In this document: one piece after another, positions 1 through 9,665 of the stretch
How the letters are laid out: the number at the start of each line of letters is the position of its first letter
Numbering within the stretch: position 1 is the first letter of the stretch
From: a gamma proteobacterium HTCC2207
Lineage (GTDB): Bacteria; Pseudomonadota; Gammaproteobacteria; Pseudomonadales; Porticoccaceae
Assembly: GCA_905182855.1 (NCBI GenBank)
Contig: CAJJDA010000001.1
Location: 1-40,554 of the forward strand
Direction: 5' to 3'
DNA length: 40,554 nt
The notes under the pieces: generated by a model
The model's input: only the letters and a program-made list of their open reading frames with translations
The model's database searches: none
What the model was told of the DNA's origin: nothing
Translations under genes and position numbers: made by a program

Positions 1-143
1 TCCGGCAATATGGATAATAGCCTCCGGTCATGATTCATGTCTCGGGTTGACAGTATTGATCTGCTACCATCGCAGTCTAGCTAACGGCATGCTGACTCGC
101 TCTATTATAAAGCCATTGTTTCACACAATACTAAGGTACCATC

Positions 144-1457
144 ATGAATAACAAACAGATGCTCCAATGCGATATTATCGACCTCAGTTACGACGGTCGT
201 GGTATTGGGCGTATCAACGGCAAGACCTGTTTTATTGAAGGTGCGCTGCCCGCTGAGCAGGTTGAATTTAGGCTGATCAATCAAAAACGTAATTATGATG
301 AAGGGCGGGCGACTCAAATTCTGTCCAAGTCTGAGCATCGCGTCGAGCCGGCCTGCAAACATTTTAGCCGTTGTGGTGGCTGTAGTTTGCAGCATCTTGA
401 CCACCATCAACAGCTTGAGTTGAAACAACAACAATTATTGAATGATTTACAGCGCGGAGGCTTGACGCCCAAGCGCATATTGCCTGCGTTGAGTGCGCCT
501 CAGTGGGGCTATCGCCGCAGAGCGCGACTGGCTGTGCAGCGAGCGAAAGACGGTAAGTTTCTGATTGGCTTTCGCAACACGGGAAGTCAGCGTGTTGAGC
601 CCATTACCCAATGTCCGGTACTGACTGCCCCATTGCCGGATGTCGTCGCGGCACTGCCCGAATGGTTGGCGCTATTGCCGGTTGCTGTCAGAGTATTTGA
701 AGTCGAATTAGTGTCTGCTGACAGCGGTTTTGCGATCGCCATAGAGGCCAGTCGTCTGCCTGCGGATAGTGTTATAGCGAGGCTTGTTGAAGGTCTGCAG
801 GCTATGGGCCTAGGCTCTGCTCAGCTTTGGTGGAAGGTGGGTAAGCAGGCGCAATTTGCGCGCTTGATAGCGGCAGCGATAAGCTGAGTTTCGCTGTCAC
901 AGAGGGCATCACCGTCAATTGTTGAACCTGGCCAATTTATTCAGGTCAACGGTGAAGTTAATCGGCTGATGGTTGAACAAATACTCAGTCTTTTACCGCT
1001 TAAGGGTTGCAGAGCCATTGACCTATATTGCGGTACGGGTAATTTGTCGCTGCCTTTAACTCAGCGCTTTGAGCAGGTGATCGGTATTGAAGGTCTGCCG
1101 GTACTGGTCAAGGCTGCGATTGAAAATGCGCGGATCAATAATCTAAATAATGTACAGTTCCGTGTGGCGGATTTGACTAGTGACGATGCTCTGACATTGG
1201 CCTGTGGCCCCAAGGGGCCTATAGACTTGCTGCTGCTAGATCCGCCGCGAAACGGGGCGGCGGGAGTGATGCCCTGGATTGCTAAATCTGGCGCCAAGCA
1301 AATACTCTATATTTCCTGTCATCCGGCAACCATGATCAGAGACGCCGAAATGCTCACTAAACAAGGTTACAAGCTGTCTGCTATTGGGGTCATGGGAATG
1401 TTTCCCCACACTACTCACATCGAGGCTATGGCGCTGTTTGAAAAGTCAAAATTTTGA
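144..1457 (+). pseudogene. rlmD: 23S rRNA (uracil-C5)-methyltransferase RlmD, frame-disrupted
   Basis: RlmD makes m5U1939 in 23S rRNA with S-adenosylmethionine. The N-terminal part (144-887) has the TRAM-like region and the 4Fe-4S cysteines: CKHFSRCGGC (C-x5-C-x2-C) and a fourth in TQCPVL. The C-terminal part (to 1457) has the SAM motif DLYCGTGNLSL, LDPPRNGA, and the nucleophile Cys in ISCHPATM. Both halves are in the same frame but a TGA at 885-887 separates them. Between about 864 and 921 the next frame reads DSGSDKLSFAVTEGITVN, which fits the family, so I infer one missing base near 864-866 and one extra base near 921. After both, the protein would be about 437 residues, the normal length. 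The start has AAGGT upstream. Either a recent pseudogene or two sequence errors; identity of the family is secure. Confidence 0.85.
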
Positions 1458-1557
1458 GGTTATCTAGGGCTTATTAGACTGTAAGATTACTGTCGCTTCT
1501 GGTAGAATTTCGTCTCGCAAAATCATCTCCGTAAAACCGTCAAGGAATGTTAGTCCT

Positions 1558-2817
1558 ATGTTTGATAAAGACCAGACAATAGCAAAATTTGATCCTGAAT
1601 TATGGCAGTCCATCCAGCAAGAAGATCAGCGTCAAGAGCAGCATATTGAGTTAATTGCCTCAGAGAACTATACCAGTCCAGCGGTTATGGAAGCTCAGGG
1701 CGGCAAAATGACTAACAAATATGCTGAGGGTTACCCGGGTAAGCGCTACTATGGCGGCTGTGAGTTTGTGGATGTTGCTGAGCAATTGGCTATTGACCGC
1801 CTCAAGAGTCTGTATGGTTCAGAGTATGCCAATGTGCAGCCGCATAGTGGTTCACAAGCCAACAGTGCCGTATTTTTGGCATTGATTAAGGGTGGCGATA
1901 CAGTTCTAGGTATGAGTCTGGCAGATGGTGGTCACCTAACTCATGGTGCCAAGCCCAACTTTTCCGGCAAACTCTACAATCCTATTCAATATGGTCTAAA
2001 TGCTGAGACGGGTCTGATCGACTACGATCAGGTTGAGGCGTTAGCTCTCGAACACCGGCCCGCTATGATTATCGCAGGATTCTCCGCCTATTCTGGTATT
2101 ATGGATTGGGCACGGTTTCGTGAAATTGCTGATAAAGTGGAAGCCTATCTGCTGGTTGATATGGCACATGTGTCTGGTTTAGTTGCAGCGGGCGTTTATC
2201 CGAGCCCAATTCCCCATGCCCATGTAGTGACCTCAACCACTCATAAAACCTTGCGCGGTCCACGTGGTGGTATCATTCTGACCAACGACGAGGCGATTGC
2301 CAAAAAATGCAATTCTGCGGTTTTCCCTGGAATGCAGGGCGGCCCTCTGTGCCATGTAATTGCTGCTAAGGCAGTGGCCTTTAAGGAGGCGGCCAGCGAT
2401 GAATTTGTCGTCTATCAAAAGCAGGTAGTGGCCAACGCCAAAGCCATGGCGGCGACTTTCATGGCGCGTGGTTTGAGTATTGTGTCTAATGGCACAGAAA
2501 ATCATCTGATGTTGGTAAGCTTGATAGGCAAAGAGTACACCGGTAAAGACGCTGACGCGGCATTAGGAGAGGCGTTTATCACCGTGAATAAAAATGCAGT
2601 GCCCAATGATCCGCGTTCACCGTTTGTAACCTCTGGGCTGCGTGTTGGTACTCCGGCGATCACTACTCGGGGGTTTGGGCTGGATGAAACGATTCAGCTC
2701 ACCCATTGGATGTGTGATGTCTTAGATAGTCTAGATACGGGCAACTCGGTGCAGGTCATTGCTCAGACGAAAGCCAAGGTACTTGAGATATGTAGCCGCT
2801 TCCCTGTCTACCGGTAA
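1558..2817 (+). CDS. glyA: Serine hydroxymethyltransferase
   Basis: Cytosolic PLP enzyme that converts serine and tetrahydrofolate to glycine and 5,10-methylene-tetrahydrofolate, the main source of one-carbon units. The protein has 419 residues, the usual bacterial length. It carries the N-terminal [15 protein letters not shown] block, the GKRYYGG segment, and the PLP-lysine motif [13 protein letters not shown] near residue 230. It is followed by a strong intrinsic terminator at 2835-2863, so it is probably transcribed alone. Its position in front of nrdR and the riboflavin genes is a conserved gammaproteobacterial order. Confidence 0.98.
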   Translation: MFDKDQTIAKFDPELWQSIQQEDQRQEQHIELIASENYTSPAVMEAQGGKMTNKYAEGYPGKRYYGGCEFVDVAEQLAIDRLKSLYGSEYANVQPHSGSQANSAVFLALIKGGDTVLGMSLADGGHLTHGAKPNFSGKLYNPIQYGLNAETGLIDYDQVEALALEHRPAMIIAGFSAYSGIMDWARFREIADKVEAYLLVDMAHVSGLVAAGVYPSPIPHAHVVTSTTHKTLRGPRGGIILTNDEAIAKKCNSAVFPGMQGGPLCHVIAAKAVAFKEAASDEFVVYQKQVVANAKAMAATFMARGLSIVSNGTENHLMLVSLIGKEYTGKDADAALGEAFITVNKNAVPNDPRSPFVTSGLRVGTPAITTRGFGLDETIQLTHWMCDVLDSLDTGNSVQVIAQTKAKVLEICSRFPVYR

Positions 2818-2834
2818 TTTTTGCTAAGTTTGAT

Positions 2835-2863
2835 AAAAAGCCCCACCATCATGGGGCTTTTTT
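2835..2863. terminator. Intrinsic terminator after glyA
   Basis: A perfect hairpin, AAAAAGCCCC with ACCATCAT loop and GGGGCTTTTT, ends in a T run. Because the left arm begins with an A run it could also work on the minus strand. It lies 17 bases after the glyA stop. Confidence 0.92.
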
Positions 2864-2923
2864 ATTGGGGTTTTTCTCTCGCCTTAGCCCATTGATACGC
2901 AATAGCTTGGGAAGGTATAGCTG

Positions 2924-3637
2924 ATGGATGATGAGCAGGTTCTGGTTCGGCCGGCGTCTACGGTGGCGCTATTACGCGACTCCGAGCAGGGACTCGAAAC
3001 GTTATTACTGAAGCGTAATAATGCACTGGCCTTTGCCGGCGGCGCCTGGGTATTTCCCGGTGGCGCTATTGATCAGTCAGAACTGGATAATGCCCCTTCG
3101 GAGGCTTGGGCGGCGCAGGTTGCCGCGGTCAGAGAGACCCACGAAGAATGCGGCCTGATGGTGGCGCCGAAATCGTTAGTATATTTCAGTCACTGGACCA
3201 CGCCAGTGAGGCAGAAGAAGCGCTTTTCCACCTGGTTTTTTGCCGCTCATGTTATCGAAAGATCAGAGGAGATCGTGATTGATGGCGGCGAGATACAGGA
3301 TTTTAAGTGGATTTTAATAGAAGATGCTGTAAAGTCACACCTTGCCGCCGAGCTGAGGCTAATGCCGCCTACGCTGTTATCGATGCAGCTAATTAACCAT
3401 TATCGGACTGCCGCGGAGGCCTGCGCTGGCCTAGCAGAAAGAGAGCCCTATCGGGTGACGCCGAGGCTGTCTAAAATCGACGGTCAGCTAGTATCCCTAT
3501 ACCCAGGTGATGCTGGCTATGAAGCCTCTGATGCCTCGATCGATGGCCCCCGCCACAGGCTATTATTCGACCCGAAGGGACTGCAGTATATCTATTCAGG
3601 GGAAGATGTCTCTACGCCAGCAATGGACCGCCCCTAG
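2924..3637 (+). CDS. NUDIX hydrolase
   Basis: The protein has 237 residues and a NUDIX fold with a long insertion inside the box: FPGGAIDQSE, then about 18 residues, then VRETHEECGL, where RExxEExG binds the divalent metal. The family hydrolyses nucleoside diphosphates linked to another group; the long insertion and the length resemble the NUDT19-like (CoA-diphosphatase related) group, but the substrate cannot be read from sequence. It lies between glyA and nrdR with its own small upstream gap (2864-2923), and could be cotranscribed with nrdR. Confidence 0.88.
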   Translation: MDDEQVLVRPASTVALLRDSEQGLETLLLKRNNALAFAGGAWVFPGGAIDQSELDNAPSEAWAAQVAAVRETHEECGLMVAPKSLVYFSHWTTPVRQKKRFSTWFFAAHVIERSEEIVIDGGEIQDFKWILIEDAVKSHLAAELRLMPPTLLSMQLINHYRTAAEACAGLAEREPYRVTPRLSKIDGQLVSLYPGDAGYEASDASIDGPRHRLLFDPKGLQYIYSGEDVSTPAMDRP

Positions 3638-3719
3638 CGCCCTAAAAGCGTATGATTCTGATCGCTTTAACGCGCTTATCTTGTGATAGAATGAGCGGCC
3701 AAATTTTCGGTGCGCTGCT

Positions 3720-4196
3720 ATGTACTGCCCGTTTTGTAATGCTGATGACACCAAAGTTATCGACTCGCGGCTAGTTGCCGATGGCGGACAGGTTCGCCGC
3801 CGCCGTGAATGTGTTGATTGCAGTGAGCGTTTTACCACTTACGAGCAGGCTGAGCTGGTAATGCCGCGGGTTATAAAAACCGATGGTAGCCGCGAGGCGT
3901 TTGATGAAGATAAGCTGCGCGCTGGACTGCAGCGAGCGCTTGAAAAGCGCCCTGTACCCATAGAAAAAATTGAAGTTTCCGTCGGTCAGATAAAGCATTT
4001 TTTACAGGTGACAGGCGAACGCGAAGTGTCCTCGCGAATTATTGGTGAAGAAGTAATGCGTCAACTCCGTGAGTTGGATGAGGTGGCCTATATTAGGTTT
4101 GCTTCGGTATACCGAAGTTTCCAAGACCTTAGTGAATTTCAAGACGAGCTCAATCGTTTGACCGCTTTAAAGCCGTCGCTGGCTGATAACCCATGA
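3720..4196 (+). CDS. nrdR: Transcriptional repressor NrdR
   Basis: NrdR represses ribonucleotide reductase operons by binding NrdR boxes and senses ATP/dATP through an ATP-cone. The 158-residue protein shows the N-terminal zinc ribbon [17 protein letters not shown] with the second pair in [12 protein letters not shown], followed by the ATP-cone ([20 protein letters not shown]). The length is typical. It overlaps the ribD start by four bases (ATGA), so it is translationally coupled to the riboflavin operon, a common gammaproteobacterial arrangement. I saw no clear NrdR box pair in the window. Confidence 0.97.
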   Translation: MYCPFCNADDTKVIDSRLVADGGQVRRRRECVDCSERFTTYEQAELVMPRVIKTDGSREAFDEDKLRAGLQRALEKRPVPIEKIEVSVGQIKHFLQVTGEREVSSRIIGEEVMRQLRELDEVAYIRFASVYRSFQDLSEFQDELNRLTALKPSLADNP

Positions 4197-5314
4197 TGTC
4201 TAATGTCACTGATCGCGAGATGATGTCTAGGGCTCTGAAGTTAGCTGCCAAAGGTCGATTTACTTCATCTCCCAACCCTACCGTCGGTTGTGTTATCACG
4301 GTTGATGGCAAAGTCGTTGGTGAGGGCTTCACCCGCCCAGCTGGGGGAAACCACGCTGAGATCGAGGCACTGCAAAGTGCCGGCGATGTTACGGGGGCAA
4401 CGGCCTACGTAACGTTGGAGCCCTGCTGCCATCAGGGTAAAACGGGTCCATGCACTGACGCACTGATTGCAGCAGGTGTGGTGCGGGTGGTGGTTGCCTG
4501 TGAAGACCCGAATCCAAAGGTGGCAGGTTTGGGGCTTGCTGCGTTGCTGGCCGCGGGTATCGAAGTCCAAAGCGGTCTGTTGGAAGATCAGGCGCGAAAC
4601 ATCAATAAAGGCTTTATTAAACGGCATGAGCAGGGTACACCGTGGGTGCTGGTCAAAATGGCAGCCAGCTTAGATGGCCGCACTGCCATGGCAAGTGGTC
4701 AGAGTCAGTGGATTACCACGCCACCTGCCCGCCAAGATGTGCAGCGTCTGCGTGCGGCGAGCTGTGCAATAATTACCGGTATAGGCACACAATTAATGGA
4801 CGATCCGTCCCTGACGGTGCGTATAACCTCGGAAGAGTTGGGTATACCGGACAGTCTTCAGCAGCCGTTGCGAGTGGTTGTAGACAGTCAATTACAAATG
4901 GCAGACACCGCGCGTATGCTGCAGCAGCTGGGCCCTGTTCTGGTTGCGACTCTCGATGACGCGAGCCAGAGAGAAAAAGCCAAGGCGCTGACTAATGCTG
5001 GCGCGGAGGTGATTTTTTTACCTGCCTTGGGTCCGCACATCGATTTGCGGGCGCTGCTGGTTACGTTAGCTGCCCGAGGCTGTAATCAGGTGATGGTTGA
5101 AGCGGGTGCCGGCTTGGCTGGGGCCTTTGTCGCTGAGGGATTACTTGATGAATTGGTCTGTTATTGGGCGCCAAAACTGTTTGGTAGTGATGCTCGGGCC
5201 ATGTTTAATTTGCCGATCAGAACCATCGACGCGCATTTAGCGCTATCAGTGAAAGACTTGCGCATGATTGGTGAAGATATCCGAGTGACGCTCTATCCTG
5301 ACAAAGACTACTAA
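4193..5314 (+). CDS. ribD: Bifunctional riboflavin deaminase/reductase RibD
   Basis: RibD carries out the deamination and the side-chain reduction of the pyrimidine intermediate in riboflavin synthesis. The deaminase half (residues 1-145) has HAEIEAL and the zinc motif [12 protein letters not shown]. The reductase half starts near residue 150 with [13 protein letters not shown], includes [15 protein letters not shown], and ends with the [13 protein letters not shown] segment. At 373 residues it is full length. It overlaps nrdR by four bases and precedes ribE by 77 bases. No FMN riboswitch is visible in front of this or the next rib genes. Confidence 0.97.
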   Translation: MMSNVTDREMMSRALKLAAKGRFTSSPNPTVGCVITVDGKVVGEGFTRPAGGNHAEIEALQSAGDVTGATAYVTLEPCCHQGKTGPCTDALIAAGVVRVVVACEDPNPKVAGLGLAALLAAGIEVQSGLLEDQARNINKGFIKRHEQGTPWVLVKMAASLDGRTAMASGQSQWITTPPARQDVQRLRAASCAIITGIGTQLMDDPSLTVRITSEELGIPDSLQQPLRVVVDSQLQMADTARMLQQLGPVLVATLDDASQREKAKALTNAGAEVIFLPALGPHIDLRALLVTLAARGCNQVMVEAGAGLAGAFVAEGLLDELVCYWAPKLFGSDARAMFNLPIRTIDAHLALSVKDLRMIGEDIRVTLYPDKDY

Positions 5315-5391
5315 GACTCTGACAGAATAATCGACATTTGGCCTGACCATAGGTTACGTAAAAACAGCATTGTTACCGAGGTAAAAGAGAG

Positions 5392-6000
5392 ATGTTTACA
5401 GGAATTATTAGTGCTATTGGCGATATCACCAACCTCGAAGAAAGAGCAGGTGATGCGCGTCTAACCATTCGAACAGGCAATTTAAGTTTGACTGATGTAC
5501 AGCTTGGCGACAGCATTGCCTGCAACGGTGCCTGTCTCACGGTGATCGAACTGACCAGTCAAGGCTTTGTTGCCGACGTGTCAGTGGAGACATTAAACCT
5601 TACCACTATCGGGAACTGGCAGACTGGCAGCCGCATCAATTTGGAAAAAGCCATGCGGGCCACTGACCGTTTAGGCGGTCATATTGTGTCGGGTCATATC
5701 GACGGTATTGGTGAGGTGGTGGCGCTGGAAGAAGATGCGCGCTCCTGGCGTTTTCGCATACGTGCACCTCGTGAAATTGCTAAATATATAGCCCATAAAG
5801 GGTCAATCACCTTGGATGGCACCAGCCTGACGGTCAATATAGTTGATGGTGCAGAGTTCGAATTAAACATTATTCCGCACACTATGACTCATACCGTGAT
5901 GGGGGACTATAAGATTGGCAGCAAGGTAAACTTGGAAGTTGATCTGGTTGCCCGCTATCTAGAGCGATTACTGCTTGGCGATAAGGCTGCTGAGAGTTAA
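5392..6000 (+). CDS. ribE: Riboflavin synthase alpha subunit
   Basis: Riboflavin synthase dismutates two molecules of 6,7-dimethyl-8-ribityllumazine to riboflavin and the pyrimidine that is recycled by RibH. The 202-residue protein has the two lumazine-binding half-domains in tandem. Each carries its signature: MFTGII with ACLTV in the first (GDSIACNGACLTV) and GGHIVSGHIDGIG with GTSLTVN in the second. The length fits the family. The start is ATG at 5392 with an AAAAGAGAG-type ribosome site upstream. Confidence 0.97.
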   Translation: MFTGIISAIGDITNLEERAGDARLTIRTGNLSLTDVQLGDSIACNGACLTVIELTSQGFVADVSVETLNLTTIGNWQTGSRINLEKAMRATDRLGGHIVSGHIDGIGEVVALEEDARSWRFRIRAPREIAKYIAHKGSITLDGTSLTVNIVDGAEFELNIIPHTMTHTVMGDYKIGSKVNLEVDLVARYLERLLLGDKAAES

Positions 6001-6051
6001 TCATTAGGCCAACATTCAGTTAAGAGTAACAACACCACAAGAGAAAAAAGC

Positions 6052-7170
6052 ATGGTACTTAATACAGTCGAAGAGTTGCTCGAAGATATCCGTCAAGGCA
6101 AAATGGTTATCTTGATGGATGACGAAGATCGCGAAAATGAAGGGGATCTAGTGATGGCCGCGCCCATGGTGCGACCTCAGGATATCAACTTTATGGCAAC
6201 CTATGCGCGGGGCCTAATTTGCCTGACGTTAAATGAACATCGCTGCAAGCAGCTTGACCTGGGTATGATGGTTGAGGGTGATAGCAACAAATCGAGTCAT
6301 AGCACGCCATTTACACTCTCTATCGAGGCTGCCGAAGGTGTCACCACAGGGATCTCTGCTGCGGATCGCGCGCGCACGGTGCAGGCAGCCGTTGCCGGTA
6401 ATTCTCGGCCTGAAGATATCGTGCAACCAGGGCATATTTTCCCCCTTAAAGCGCAGCCTGGTGGCGTACTTAGCCGCGCAGGTCACACCGAGGCTGGTTG
6501 TGATTTGGCACGGATTGCGGGCTTTGAACCCGCCGCTGTGATTGTGGAAATTATGAATGATGACGGCACCATGGCCCGCCGTGATGATTTAGAAATCTTT
6601 GCGCAAAAGCACCAGTTAAAAATTGGCACTATTGCCGACTTGATTCATTATCGCTTGGTGACAGAGAAAACGACTCAGTGCACTAATGAGCGATTGGTGC
6701 AGACGCAATTTGGTGAATTTACGCTAAAAACGTATTTAGACAATGCGCGCAATGAAAAGCATTTTGCTCTGGTTATGGGCGATGTTAGTGGCGACGAGGC
6801 CGTCCTAGCGCGCGTGCATATCAACCGCTCCGCACGAGATCTGCTGGCACTGGAGTCTGATAAGGGCTACAACACCTGGTCATTCCATAAAGCTATGACG
6901 GCTATTGCCGCAGAGGGCCGGGGGGTTCTGGTCCTGCTGTACTACCCAGAGAGCGCTGAGGATATCGACCAGAGTATTGAACGCATTGTTAACCCGCACA
7001 GTATTAAGACACAGTCTGCGGGTGACGTGGTTTATCAACAGGTGGGTACGGGCTCGCAGATCCTGATGGATCTTGGAGTGCATAAGATGCGTCTTATGAG
7101 TGCGCCCTTTAAATTTACTGGCATCTCTGGCTTCGATCTTGAAGTGGTAGAGTACGTCGATTGCGAATAG
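6052..7170 (+). CDS. ribBA: DHBP synthase fused to a degenerate GTP cyclohydrolase II domain (RibBX-like RibBA)
   Basis: The N-terminal half (residues 1-205) is 3,4-dihydroxy-2-butanone-4-phosphate synthase: [15 protein letters not shown], the acidic loop, and [15 protein letters not shown] are intact. The C-terminal half (210-372) is related to GTP cyclohydrolase II, but the zinc-cysteine triad and the RQEGRGIGL loop are gone. In their place are [14 protein letters not shown] and [16 protein letters not shown]. So this half is very unlikely to hydrolyse GTP. This matches the known RibBX type of degenerate fusion, and the stand-alone ribA at 14101 would supply the missing activity. It is part of the rib operon, 19 bases before ribH. 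Confidence 0.93.
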   Translation: MVLNTVEELLEDIRQGKMVILMDDEDRENEGDLVMAAPMVRPQDINFMATYARGLICLTLNEHRCKQLDLGMMVEGDSNKSSHSTPFTLSIEAAEGVTTGISAADRARTVQAAVAGNSRPEDIVQPGHIFPLKAQPGGVLSRAGHTEAGCDLARIAGFEPAAVIVEIMNDDGTMARRDDLEIFAQKHQLKIGTIADLIHYRLVTEKTTQCTNERLVQTQFGEFTLKTYLDNARNEKHFALVMGDVSGDEAVLARVHINRSARDLLALESDKGYNTWSFHKAMTAIAAEGRGVLVLLYYPESAEDIDQSIERIVNPHSIKTQSAGDVVYQQVGTGSQILMDLGVHKMRLMSAPFKFTGISGFDLEVVEYVDCE

Positions 7171-7189
7171 CTAGAAACGGGAATTAACA

Positions 7190-7672
7190 ATGGGTGAATT
7201 TAGGCCTGAAGAAGGCAATTTTTATGTGGGCGAGGTGCGTATAGCGATTATTGCGGCGCGTTGGAATGCCGAGATAACAGACGGTTTATTAGCCGGTGCT
7301 GTGCGCACATTGGCCCGCCACGCAATTAGTGGTAGCGCGGTTGAAGAATTTCGGGTGCCCGGCGCCTTTGAGCTGCCTTTGGCGGCGCAGCAGGCGGCGC
7401 GGACTGGACGCTTTGATGCCGTTATTACCTTGGGCTGCGTGATTCGTGGAGACACGCCGCATTTTGATTATGTCTGTTCTGAGACCACGCGGGGTATTGG
7501 TGAGGTCGGTCTAAATGAAAACCTGCCAGTAGCTTTCGGCTTGCTCACCACGGATAACCTACAGCAATCGCTAGATCGCTCAGGTGATAATCCTGAGAAC
7601 AAAGGCGAAGAGGCCGCCCTGACTATTTTGGAAATGCTAGCGGTATTAAAGCAGATGCAGGGCGCTCACTAG
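7190..7672 (+). CDS. ribH: 6,7-dimethyl-8-ribityllumazine synthase
   Basis: RibH condenses the RibB product with the RibD product to give lumazine, and usually assembles into pentamers or icosahedral shells. The 160-residue protein shows the family motifs RWNAEITDGLL, VPGAFELPLAAQ, ITLGCVIRGDTPHFDYV (with the catalytic histidine) and FGLLTTDN. The gene ends one base before the nusB start, so they are tightly coupled. Confidence 0.97.
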   Translation: MGEFRPEEGNFYVGEVRIAIIAARWNAEITDGLLAGAVRTLARHAISGSAVEEFRVPGAFELPLAAQQAARTGRFDAVITLGCVIRGDTPHFDYVCSETTRGIGEVGLNENLPVAFGLLTTDNLQQSLDRSGDNPENKGEEAALTILEMLAVLKQMQGAH

Positions 7673-8113
7673 ATGTCTAAACCGAAAGAAAAACAGAAAG
7701 CCCGCAGAATGCTGTTACAGGCTCTTTACTCCTGGGATGTCGGGGGGACTGACTTGGTTGATATTGAGGCCGAATTTCACACTGACAATGATATGAGTAA
7801 AGTAGATACCGCCTTATTTCATACTATTTTATTTGGTGTACCTAAAAATCTTGCCCAAATAGACGGCACCTATTCGTCGTATCTTGATCGGGAGAACAAA
7901 CAGCTCGACCCCGTGTCTCGCGCCGTGCTGCGGCTGTCGTCGTATGAAATGGTGTTCAGTATTGATGTGCCTTACAAAGTGGTTATTAATGAAGGGGTCA
8001 ACCTCGCTAAAACCTATGGTCCCACCGATGCCTATAAGTTTATTAACGGCGTTCTAGATAAGGTGGCTATTGAGCATCGCGCAGCTGAGGTTGCGGCCAA
8101 TAAGCGCAGATAG
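7673..8113 (+). CDS. nusB: Transcription antitermination factor NusB
   Basis: NusB binds boxA RNA together with NusE (S10) and supports antitermination in rRNA operons. The 146-residue protein starts MSKPKEKQKARRMLLQALYS, a typical arginine-rich beginning, and carries LDPVSRAVLRLSSYEM and VPYKVVINEGVNLAKTYG, the most conserved part of the family. ribH-nusB-thiL is a standard gammaproteobacterial order. Confidence 0.97.
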   Translation: MSKPKEKQKARRMLLQALYSWDVGGTDLVDIEAEFHTDNDMSKVDTALFHTILFGVPKNLAQIDGTYSSYLDRENKQLDPVSRAVLRLSSYEMVFSIDVPYKVVINEGVNLAKTYGPTDAYKFINGVLDKVAIEHRAAEVAANKRR

Positions 8114-8143
8114 TCGAGCAACTTTGATAATGAGGGCGTCCCC

Positions 8144-9127
8144 CTGTCTGATAGCATAGACTCTAATCCCAGCGAATTTGAACTAATCGCGACCTACTTC
8201 AAAGACCTCACCGGTCAGCAGGGCGTGGCGCTGGGTATTGGCGATGATGCCGCGTTGGTTAACCCGAGTCCAAATTCCCAACTGGTGGTCGCGACCGATA
8301 CGCTAGTTGAGTCTGTGCATTTTCCGGTAGATGCCAGCGCCGAGCAGATCGCTACTCGGGCGCTCTGTGTCAATCTCAGTGATATGGCCGCGATGGGTGC
8401 AACGCCGCGCTGGTTTACTCTGGCGCTGACCCTAGAAAAAGCGGATGCCCCGTGGCTGGCTGGATTTAGCCGCGGTCTTGCTCAGGTTGCGGCTGAGTTT
8501 GATATAGCGCTAATTGGTGGTGATACCACAGCAGGCCCTTTGACGATTTCTCTTACCTTAATCGGCGAAGTCCCGATGGGGGAAACATTGCCGCGGGGCG
8601 GAGCAAAAGTTGGCGACAGTATTTATGTGACTGGTACGCTTGGTGATGGTGCTGCAGCCCTCAGTTTGTTAATGTCTAATGATAAAGATGGTTCATCGGA
8701 TAGTGAGCGATTACTAACACGATTTTATCGGCCTCATCCACAGATACAGGTGGGTATAAAGCTGCGCGGTATTGCCAACGCCTGTGTTGATATATCCGAT
8801 GGCTTGCTGGCAGATCTCGCGCATCTGTGCCGGGCCAGTGCAGTTAGCGCGAATCTTATTTCTGAGCGTCTGCCTATACACCCCGACGTAAAGCGGAGCT
8901 CTCCTCTGCTTTGTTTGGATTGGGCACTATTCGGCGGTGATGATTACCAGCTGTGTTTTACGGTCCCTCATGATAATTGCACTACAATTAACCAGTGGAT
9001 TGAATTGGGCGAGTTAGATGCAACAATGATTGGGCAGATACAACCATTGGAAGGAGACAAATTCCCCATACGAGTCGATAATGTCGCAACAGAATTGAAA
9101 AGGGGTTTTGATCACTTTGACGATTAA
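8144..9127 (+). CDS. thiL: Thiamine-monophosphate kinase (start uncertain)
   Basis: ThiL phosphorylates thiamine monophosphate to the active diphosphate. The protein shows GIGDDAALV, NLSDMAAMGATPRWFTLALTL, GGDTTAGPL, VDISDGLLADLAHL and the FGGDDYQLCF segment. The first ATG/GTG start in the open frame is GTG 8225, but that would remove the conserved N-terminus. The frame is open from 8114, and SNPSEFELIATYF just upstream of 8225 aligns with the usual ThiL N-terminus. There is no ATG, GTG or TTG in that stretch. I therefore use CTG 8144, which has GAGGG about 8 bases upstream; a lost start or sequence error is also possible. It overlaps pgpA. Confidence 0.88.
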   Translation: MSDSIDSNPSEFELIATYFKDLTGQQGVALGIGDDAALVNPSPNSQLVVATDTLVESVHFPVDASAEQIATRALCVNLSDMAAMGATPRWFTLALTLEKADAPWLAGFSRGLAQVAAEFDIALIGGDTTAGPLTISLTLIGEVPMGETLPRGGAKVGDSIYVTGTLGDGAAALSLLMSNDKDGSSDSERLLTRFYRPHPQIQVGIKLRGIANACVDISDGLLADLAHLCRASAVSANLISERLPIHPDVKRSSPLLCLDWALFGGDDYQLCFTVPHDNCTTINQWIELGELDATMIGQIQPLEGDKFPIRVDNVATELKRGFDHFDD

Positions 9128-9602
9128 TCCGAGTTTTTCACAGGTAATGCGTTCACCGCTACTACTGCTGGCTTTTGGCTTTGGCAGCGGGCTGTCACCA
9201 AAGGCACCGGGTACTATGGGAACCCTTGCTGCAATACCTTTATGGTACCTTTTAGCGCAACTATCACAGCCAGCCTATATTCTTGTGGTGGCTCTGTGCG
9301 CGATTGTTGGTATTTTTATTTGTGGCTCTGCAGCGGATAAACTTGGCGTGCATGACCATGGCGGTATTGTGTGGGACGAGTTTGTCGGCTTTTGGATTAC
9401 GATGACCTTTTTGCCGGCTACTTACGTATATGCGCTACTTGGTTTCGTTCTATTTCGTCTATTCGATATTTTGAAGCCATGGCCTATTAGCTGGTTAGAT
9501 AAAAACGTTGGTGGTGGATTGGGTATCATGATTGATGACGTGGTTGCTGGATTGGCAGCTGCGGCTGTCATTGCATTGCTACAGAGCACCAGTCTTTTAT
9601 AG
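9108..9602 (+). CDS. pgpA: Phosphatidylglycerophosphatase A
   Basis: Inner-membrane enzyme that dephosphorylates phosphatidylglycerophosphate to phosphatidylglycerol. It shows FGFGSGLSPKAPGTMGTLAA, the metal-linked VWDEFVGFW and the FDILKPWPISWLDKNVGGGLGIMIDD-type segment with the conserved aspartates, plus about four hydrophobic spans. The most upstream start is TTG 9108; TTG 9117 is better spaced from AGGGG at 9101-9105, and ATG 9147 would give a shorter form. It overlaps thiL by 11-20 bases, as in other gammaproteobacteria. Confidence 0.92.
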   Translation: MITLTINPSFSQVMRSPLLLLAFGFGSGLSPKAPGTMGTLAAIPLWYLLAQLSQPAYILVVALCAIVGIFICGSAADKLGVHDHGGIVWDEFVGFWITMTFLPATYVYALLGFVLFRLFDILKPWPISWLDKNVGGGLGIMIDDVVAGLAAAAVIALLQSTSLL

Positions 9603-9631
9603 CAGTAGTTTAATAATAGCGCACCTAAATA

Positions 9632-9650
9632 GCCCCTAGAGGCTAGGGGC
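9632..9650. terminator. Short hairpin after pgpA
   Basis: A perfect inverted repeat GCCCCTAG-AGG-CTAGGGGC stands 29 bases after the pgpA stop and in front of the RND genes. There is no T run after it, so it may be a Rho-independent-like pause or part of the leader of the next operon, not a classical terminator. Confidence 0.5.
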
Positions 9651-9665
9651 TCCTGGGGGACTCGA

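Noticed and set aside
1061-1297. Long minus-strand frames inside rlmD and many other genes
   Set aside because: They lie antisense to clearly conserved genes and show no family motifs; treated as shadow frames.
4642-4959. Plus-strand 105-codon frame inside ribD
   Set aside because: It overlaps conserved ribD codons in another frame and has no family features.
5315-5391. FMN riboswitch before ribE or ribD
   Set aside because: The gaps are too short and show none of the conserved RFN elements.
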